Shown: in pieces, positions 57,110 to 64,000 of the stretch
How the letters are laid out: every line of letters begins with the position of its first letter
Position numbering within the stretch: position 1 is the first letter of the stretch
Assembly (NCBI RefSeq): GCF_000712165.1
Contig: NZ_JONZ01000004.1
Location: 1 to 64,000, forward strand
Direction: 5' to 3'
DNA: 64,000 nucleotides
Source: Ureaplasma canigenitalium ATCC 51252
GTDB taxonomy: Bacteria > Bacillota_I > Bacilli_A > Mycoplasmatales > Mycoplasmoidaceae
Program-made: the position numbers and the translations under genes
Notes under the pieces: model-generated
Seen by the model: the letters and a program-made list of their open reading frames with translations, nothing else
What the model was told of the DNA's origin: nothing
Database searches by the model: none

Positions 57110-59446
57110 GTGGTCGTCTTGTATTTTAAGAAAAAAATTTTAAATCTCTTTTTAGGAGTTGGTGCACTATCAATTGTTGTGCCTACCATTGCGGCCTGTA
57201 GTCATCTTTATCGCAATTGCTGTCGACCAAGTAATCGAGTTGTATCAGTTCAGTTAAGAGCAATTAACTATGCTCCAGAAATAACTTCTAAAATCCGTCC
57301 GTCAAAGGTTACAGAAGAGATTTTGCAGCAGTATTTTGAGTATGTCGTAACTGATGTAAAAACTACTAACGGTACTTTCCCTGTCCTTGGGAAAAATGTA
57401 AAAAGTGTTCTTCAAAACACCGCTATTATCAATCTACGTAATGATAGTTTTATGGTAAGATCGATTAAAGCAGACGATATAAACGGAACCTTATCAGCAG
57501 AACTTTTCTTCCCTAAAAAGAAAATTCTTGGTTCTGTTGAAATTAAATATGATTTTCAATCTTATTATGATGACGATATTGAAAAAGCGGCAAGTAGTCA
57601 ACCGACACCTGCTATTTATTCCTTAGATGAAATAATTGAAAAGACCAAAAATAATCCACAAGATTTTTTAATTAATAATCAGTACTATCAAAGAAGATTT
57701 CAAATAGCAAAAGATCGATTCAAAAGTAAAAAACCATTAACTAGTACAGAAAGCATTCACTATATTAAAAGAGTTGGATATAGTGAATTTGGTGATACGA
57801 CAGAAGAACGACAAAACAATTACTTGAAGGTCAGAAACGATAGCGAGAATACGTATCAAATTGACATTTTTAATAAGACCTATCAAGGTGATGAAGTCTT
57901 AGAGAATCAACTTGATGACGAGATAACAGGTAAACAAATCTTTTTTAACAAAGATGTAATCGAAACCTTAATTAGACAAAATCCGTATGGTCGTCTTCCA
58001 ACTTCGCTTGTTCAATTATTATCAAATTTAAAAGAGAGTGATTATCACTCTTTACTCTCTGTTCGTGGAGAGAATCAAGGTGAAGAAAATTCAATTCTTA
58101 AACAATTAACGATCGATAAAATGCTTTTTAGATTATCTGACCGTTTTGGTGAAATTGAAATTATTTTTACCGGGCAAATACAAACTAATGGTAAAGATTT
58201 TATCTTCTCAATAAAGCTTGATCCAACTAATTCTTCGTTACTTAAAAACGAAGATTATTATAGATACATTTATGATCGTTCAATTAGTCTATCTTACATT
58301 AGCACACAAGACGGTGAAGAAGCTTCTGTTCGCTCTGGGACAGGATGAATCGTTGATCGTATCGTTAACAACAATCTCGCTGATGATGAAGCGGAGTTCT
58401 TAGTTGCGACTAACAATCATGTTTTAAATTTTAGTTCGTTTTCAAGCGAACTTATCGGTAAAGGGGAAACAAAAGAAGATAAGAAAACACTTCCTTGAAG
58501 ATGATTTACTAAAGAAGAATATTCTCGTTATTTAAATAAGAAAAAACCAGTACTTTCTGAAAAAGAATATCACGATAAGGACAAATATCGTTACCTTCTT
58601 TGAAACACCGTTCCCTTAAAACCTAATCGTTCTGATACTGATGACATCCTTGGTGCAATCAGCTTTGCTAATGCTTCAAAGGTGGTTAACATTACTAATG
58701 AAAATTATGGTAATCGAACTTGATTCCTTCCTAAATTAAGTGGAAAGGGTGTTTTTCAAAACGATAATGTTTATAAACAAATCAAATCAGCCGGTAAGAG
58801 TGATATCTCAAATGGTACCTTGGATTTGATTATTTCAAAAATGGTTTTAAAGAAGAAAGACATCAAAGAAAAATTACCTTCTCTTTTTAGTGTGCTTGAC
58901 ACCAAAAATGAAGCACAATGATACACAGGACTTGGCAATTCTCAAAAATACTTACCTATGGTTCAAAATTTCCGCGGAGGTTATAATTCTAATAAAAATT
59001 TTGATTTTGGTTCTCTTGTTGCTTGAAAATCATCAAAAGGCTTTGGTTCTCTAGTTAAAGGTTTTGACCGTAATGTTGATGAATTTAATGCTCTCCCTTA
59101 CTACTCTATTAAGAAGGATAACCAATCGCGAATTCGTGGTGAAGATATGCCAATAACCAATTATTTTTATAATATTGGTTCGAGATTAATTACATCACAG
59201 GAAATTGGAATGCTTTATCCTGGTTCATCTGGTTCCTTAGTTATTGATGCTAATTTTAATCCTATCGGAATTCACTATGCTGCTCTTTATTCAACAGAGT
59301 ATAAAGCATCTTATGACACACAAATTGCTAATCTTTTTGTTGCACAATCAGATGACTTAACAGGTGACACGGATATTCGCCAATCAGTTATTAATAAATT
59401 AATCCACGATAACTTATATACTTATAAGTTGAGGCCGATTAAGTAA
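57110..59446 (+). CDS. DUF31-type serine protease lipoprotein (Mycoplasma peptidase family)
   Basis: A 778-residue lipoprotein with signal to TIAAC (Cys28). The N-terminal 400 residues are an unrecognised region. The C-terminal half is the DUF31 serine-protease-like domain: [16 protein letters not shown] (H437), TLDLIISKM (D572 candidate) and YPGSSGSLV (S707). Some DUF31 proteins, with a partner protein, cleave immunoglobulins, but no partner gene is in the window. GTG at 57110 has AAGG only 2 nt before it; TTG at 57119 has better spacing and would lose three residues. TGA codons are Trp. mnmG follows 2 nt downstream. Confidence 0.85.
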
Positions 59447-59448
59447 AT

Positions 59449-61296
59449 ATGAAAAAATACGATGTAATAGTTATTGGTGCAGGACATGCTGGTCTTGAAG
59501 CTAGTTTTGCCTCATCTAAAAAAGGGTTAGCAACTTTATTGATTACCCTTGATGAAAAAGGTATCGGAATGATGCCGTGCAATCCGAGTATTGGTGGTCC
59601 AGCTAAAGGTGTTGTAACGAGAGAAATTGATGCTCTTGGTGGAATGCAAGGTAAAGCTGCTGATGCAACAGCTCTGCAAATGAAGATGTTAAACACCTCA
59701 AAAGGTCCTGGTGTTTGAGCTTTGCGATGTCAAAGCGATAAAGTAATGTATCACAAATATTTTATCGACAAGATAAAAGAACAAGAAAATCTTGATTTAT
59801 TAATTAATGAAGTTGCTAAGTTAGAGGTTAGCGAAGGAATTGTTAAAGGAGTGGTATTGGCTGATGGTTCTTTAATTTCAGCTGATTTTGTAATAGTAAC
59901 TACTGGAACTTATCTTAATTCGGTTACTCATCGTGGAGACATTAAGGAAAATACTGGTGCTGATAATTTAAAGAATGCTAAATATTTGTCTGATAATTTT
60001 AAGGAGTTAGGAATTGGTCTTCTTAGGTTAAAAACTGGAACTCCAGCGAGAATTAAAAAAGATACCATAAATTATCACCTATTGAAAGAAGAACCTGGTT
60101 CAGCAGAAAAATTGGCATTTAGTCATGACCACCCAACATATTTACCAATTGAAAAGCAACTTTCGTGCTACATTACTTACACAAATGAAGCGATTCATCG
60201 TTTAATTGAACAGTCACTTAATCAATCAGCAATGTACGGAGGGATGATTTCCGGGATTGGTCCAAGATATTGTCCTTCAATTGAGGACAAAGTTGTTAAA
60301 TTTCGAGAAAAAGAAAGACACCAAATCTTCGTTGAACCAGAATCGCTTTTTCTTGACACGATGTATCTTTCGGGTTTTTCTACTTCAATGCCTGTTGAGA
60401 TTCAAGATAAAATGATTCAGCTTCTTCCTGGATTTGAAAATGCAGTAATTGAAAAATACGCTTATGCAATTGAATATGATGCAATTGATCCTACCCAACT
60501 CTTCCCTACATTAGAGTATAAAAAAATTAAAAATCTATTTTTTGCTGGACAAATTAACGGGACAAGCGGTTACGAAGAGGCGGCTGCACAAGGTTTGATG
60601 GCAGCTATTAATGTGATATGCAAAAAAGAAAACAAAGAACCAGTTATCCTTGGTCGCGATCAAGCTTATATTGGAGTTATGGTTGATGACCTTGTTACTA
60701 AGGGGATTACTGAACCATATCGACTCTTAACAAGTCGAGCTGAACACCGACTTTATCTACGAAATGATAATGCTGATGATCGTTTACGAGAGATTGGATA
60801 TCAAATCGGATTAGTAAGTCAAGAACAATATGATAGTTTCCTTCAAGAAAAAAATAAAATCGAATACCTAATTAACTGACTTAGAACCACAACAATCGGA
60901 CAAATAGATAGCCTTAAACACACCACTCAAAAAACAAATACTTACCTTGTTGATTATTTAAAAAGACCAGAAATTACTATCAACGATATCATTTGTTTTT
61001 ATCCCAATCAAGACCAATTTAATGCATCGATGTTAAATAAAGTGAATATTGCTGTGAAGTACGAGGGTTATATTAAAAACCAACAAGAAAATATTAATCA
61101 ACTACGTAAGTTAAATAATATTAATTTAACATCGATTAAGGACTATAAAGAAGTTCCTAATATAAGTCTTGAAACCGTTGATAAATTAAATAAAATTCAA
61201 CCTATTAATCTTGACCAAGCTTCTAGAATTAGCGGAATTAACCTATCAGATATCGCGATGATTAAATATTATATAGAAAGAATTAAACATGGATAA
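59449..61296 (+). CDS. mnmG: tRNA uridine-5-carboxymethylaminomethyl modification enzyme MnmG (GidA)
   Basis: A 615-residue FAD protein. The FAD site is [14 protein letters not shown], and the second signature GGPAKG lies in [13 protein letters not shown]. The C-terminal part ends [20 protein letters not shown]. With MnmE it modifies wobble uridines of tRNA. TGA codons at 59719 and 60877 are Trp. The rsmG ATG overlaps its end by 8 nt, the usual gidA-gidB arrangement. Confidence 0.97.
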
Positions 61297-62008
61297 ACCG
61301 CTTTTTATAAGTCAAATAAGAAATTATTTTGGTGAAATAACTGATGAACAATTTTCTCAAATTTTTCGTTATGTAGAATTAGTTAAAGAAAAAAATAAAG
61401 ATTTTAACTTAACTCGATTGGTTAGTAATCTTGATGATATTTTTCAAGCTTTTTTATATGATTCTTTAATTCCGTTTAAGGCACTTAGGGAAAAATTTAA
61501 TCTTTCTAAAATTGGTTATAAATTGCTAGATATAGGTAGTGGAAATGGTATTCCCGGTATCTTACTTAAAATCATTTTCCCCGCTCTGGAAGCGGTTTTG
61601 CTCGAATCTAATGTTAAAAAATGTGATTTTTTAAGAACTGTCATCAATGATCTACAACTAAAGGATATTGAAGTTTGAAATATGCGAGCTGAAGACATTA
61701 AGAAAGAGCAACGAGAAACATTTGATATCGTAACAAGTAGAGCAGTGGCTTCACTCTATAAAATACTTGAAATTTCAGCCCCATTTGTAAGAGTTAATGG
61801 TTTAATTATTTGTCCAAAGTCAATTAAATTCGATGAAGAAATGGAAGATGCATTAAATACAATTAAGGTTCTTCAACTTTCTTTAGTTTACCTTGATCAA
61901 TTTAATCATTATGAGCAGCAACACACAGTTGGTTATTTTACAAAAACACAGAAAACAGAAGAGAAATATCCGAGAACCTGAGCACAGATAATTAAGAAAC
62001 CTTTATAA
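61289..62008 (+). CDS. rsmG: 16S rRNA (guanine-N7) methyltransferase RsmG (GidB)
   Basis: A 239-residue SAM methyltransferase. The SAM motif is LLDIGSGNGIPGILL (about residues 74-88), followed by VLLESNVKKCDFLR and FDIVTSRAVASLYK. It methylates G527 of 16S rRNA in E. coli numbering. TGA codons at 61676 and 61979 are Trp. It overlaps mnmG by 8 nt. Confidence 0.95.
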
Positions 62009-62071
62009 CTCACTATTATAATTACTTTATTATTGTTATACTATATAGATATAAAAAATATAAGGATTTAT

Positions 62072-62296
62072 ATGGGTTTAACAATCGCAATAATTTTATT
62101 TTCTATCTTAGCCCTTATCATTGGCTTACTTTTATCGCGAAGTTCACCAACTGGTGGTCTTAGCAGCCTTAACGGACAAGATCTTGAACTTTTCAAAAAA
62201 ACAAAAGACAGGGGATGAACAAAAGGATTTCAAATAGCAATGTTTTTCATTGCTATAGTACTTCTTTTAATTGTGATAATTTACCGTGCCGCATAA
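62072..62296 (+). CDS. secG: Preprotein translocase subunit SecG
   Basis: A 74-residue protein with two membrane segments (about 3-22 and 52-72) flanking a polar loop with SSPTGGLSSLNGQDLELF, the SecG pattern. It supports SecYE in protein export. The TGA at 62216-62218 is Trp, which the standard code would read as a stop. TAAGGA lies before the ATG. rnr begins inside its last codons, as in many Firmicutes. Confidence 0.93.
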
Positions 62297-64000
62297 TTTA
62301 AGTGATTTTTACCGTAAGCTGGTTGTTAACTTTATTAGAAAATCCGGAAAACCCATTTCAACGAAGACTCTTTATGATGTAGTTAGTCGAAAAGTTAAAA
62401 ACTTTAATCCTAATGTGCTTGATAAAACTTTAGAAGAATTATTGAACGAACACACATTACGACAATTAAATAGTGGCTCATTTGTATTGTCTTATGATGA
62501 CTTTGAAAAAGAAACTGACATTCGAACAGGTACTGTTTCTATAAATTCAAAAGGTGATGGTTTTATTAAGGAAGATGAAACCGAAGTTGAATATTATGTC
62601 AATAAAAAATATTTAAATGGTGCCCTAAAGTTTGATAAAGTCAAATTTGTTAAACTCAAAAAAGAACCGAAGAATGAACTTTATGATGCCGCTATCATTG
62701 AAGTTGTTGAACATAGTAAAGATTATTTTGTTGGTGTTTTTAAAAAAAAGTCAAACCAAAAAGGTTATGAAGTTCAAATCGATGATCCATTATTCTATCT
62801 AGAAGTTGAATTAGATGACATTAAGGGACTTGTTAATAACCACAAAATTCTACTTCACATTATTAAGAGCGATAACAAGAAAGCACTTTGTGAAGTTGTT
62901 TATATTATTGGTCATATGAATGATGTTGGTAATGATATTTTAAGTATTGTTTACGACAACGGAATTAATCCAATAATTAGTGAAGAAGTCAATGAAGCCG
63001 CTGCTAAATGTGTTTTTAATGTTGACGAACACCAAAAAAAAATAAGAAGATTCCTTTTTGATCGTATGATTGTTTCGATTGATCCCGAAGGGTCTAAAGA
63101 CATCGATGATGCTGTTTTTGTAAAAAAACTGAATGTTGACAAGTATTTTTTAAGTGTTAACATTGCCGATGTTAGTTTTTACGTACAACCTGGTACAGTT
63201 CTTGATCAACAAGCAAGAAAACAAGGAACAAGCGTTTATCTTGCAGATCGTGTAATTCCAATGTTACCTCATAACATTTCTAATAATATTTGTTCTTTAA
63301 ACCAGCACGAGGAACGAATGGCGATTACGGTTGACATGATTATCCATCGTAAAGGGCACATTGTTTGAAAGGATATTTATCCTTCTGTTATTAAGAGTCA
63401 AAAACAACTTAGTTATGATGAAGTTAACTATTATTTCAAAAATAATCTACGTTCACCACTCAGCATTTCGATTAAGGAAATGCTCGATGAAGCTCGTGAG
63501 TTAAGTGCTAACATTCGCCAAAAACGAAAGAATGATGGTTATGTAAGCTTTGACATCAAGGAACCAAAAATTATTCTTAATGATAAAGGTATTCCAATCA
63601 GAATCGAAGTTAAAGATTCTGGAATTGCCGAAGAAATGATTGAGGACTTTATGATTACTGCTAATGAAGCAGTAACTACTTTTGTTAATGAGTTTGCTGA
63701 ACAGCAAATTAAAAATGGTGACAAGGATATAATGCCGTTTATCTATCGTGTCCACGATAAACCAAGCATCGAAAGTCTTAAACGCTTTGAAATCGAATCC
63801 AAGAAGTTAGCCTTTCATATTGATTCCGACCATGAAAACATCAAACCAAACTCAATTAGTAATTGACTTGAAGGCAATAAGGATAATGAAAACTTATCAT
63901 TAATTTCTAAAATTCTCCTTAGAGCAATGGCAAAAGCAAGTTATGAAATTAAGAATACTGGTCACTTTGGTCTCGCTCTTGAAGACTATACACATTTTAC
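62286..64000 (+). CDS. rnr: Ribonuclease R (3' end beyond the window)
   Basis: The first 571 codons of an RNB-family 3'-5' exoribonuclease. An N-terminal helix-turn-helix-like part (about 1-60) precedes cold-shock OB folds. The RNB catalytic domain shows DRMIVSIDPEGSKDIDDAVF with the metal-binding aspartates, and PMLPHNISNNICSLN. It degrades structured RNA. GTG at 62286 is chosen; it lies in the last codons of secG. TGA codons (63366, 63864) are Trp. The window ends within the RNB domain. Confidence 0.96.

Overview
This window comes from a mollicute (Mycoplasma in the broad sense). The DNA is very AT-rich. Nearly every conserved gene reads through in-frame TGA codons where its family has tryptophan, so UGA codes for Trp. 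Eight genes carry signal peptides ending in a lipobox cysteine, no cell-wall genes are visible, and genes are tightly packed. The block pth-tilS-hprK-lgt and the pair trxB-whiA match what I recall of the Mycoplasma genitalium order. I do not name a species. Coordinates below merge the pieces that a standard-code reading would split at TGA.

Layout, left part (1-35.9 kb, almost all minus strand). The 5' end of a 16S rRNA gene lies at the left edge, with a clear promoter. Then come a pseudouridine synthase, a SUFU-domain protein, and the spermidine/putrescine importer potABCD ending in a 784-residue PotD lipoprotein. They are followed by a small lipoprotein, serS, hpt-ftsH, a lipoprotein, uvrA, a divergent Cys/His-rich metal-binding-like protein, a 1013-residue lipoprotein, and ffh, recR, ybaB/ebfC and dnaX. 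After a short plus-strand pair (deoxynucleoside kinase and a small membrane protein) come rny, recA, cinA, gyrA, gyrB, an S4-domain protein and dnaN.

Centre. Transcription diverges between dnaN and pth (35,857-36,032). Minus genes lie to the left and mostly plus genes to the right, which makes this AT-rich gap a candidate replication origin. dnaA is not adjacent. A 27-codon ORF with a strong ribosome binding site sits in the gap upstream of dnaN.

Right part (36-64 kb, mostly plus strand). pth, tilS, hprK, lgt, trxB and whiA form an overlapping series. A CBS/DUF21 membrane protein converges on it. Next are a lipoprotein, permease and ATPase of a FecCD-type ABC importer, a trigger-factor-like protein, a GntR regulator, a divergent phosphotransacetylase-like protein (minus), pepF, a second FecCD-type permease (minus), rpsB (minus) and two tandem Lipoprotein-17-type lipoproteins (minus).

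Accessory region (55.3-59.4 kb). An intact Dam/DpnM-type adenine methyltransferase lies between two decayed genes. Upstream is an HTH regulator broken by a stop and a frameshift. Downstream is the remnant of a second, DpnA-type methyltransferase. I read this as the ruin of a DpnII-like restriction-modification locus. A DUF31-type serine protease lipoprotein follows, then mnmG, rsmG, secG and the 5' part of rnr at the right edge.

The most unusual items are the Cys/His-rich protein, the decayed restriction-modification locus, the candidate origin with its leader ORF, and the dispersed FecCD-type permeases. I saw no CRISPR array, tRNA gene or insertion sequence.
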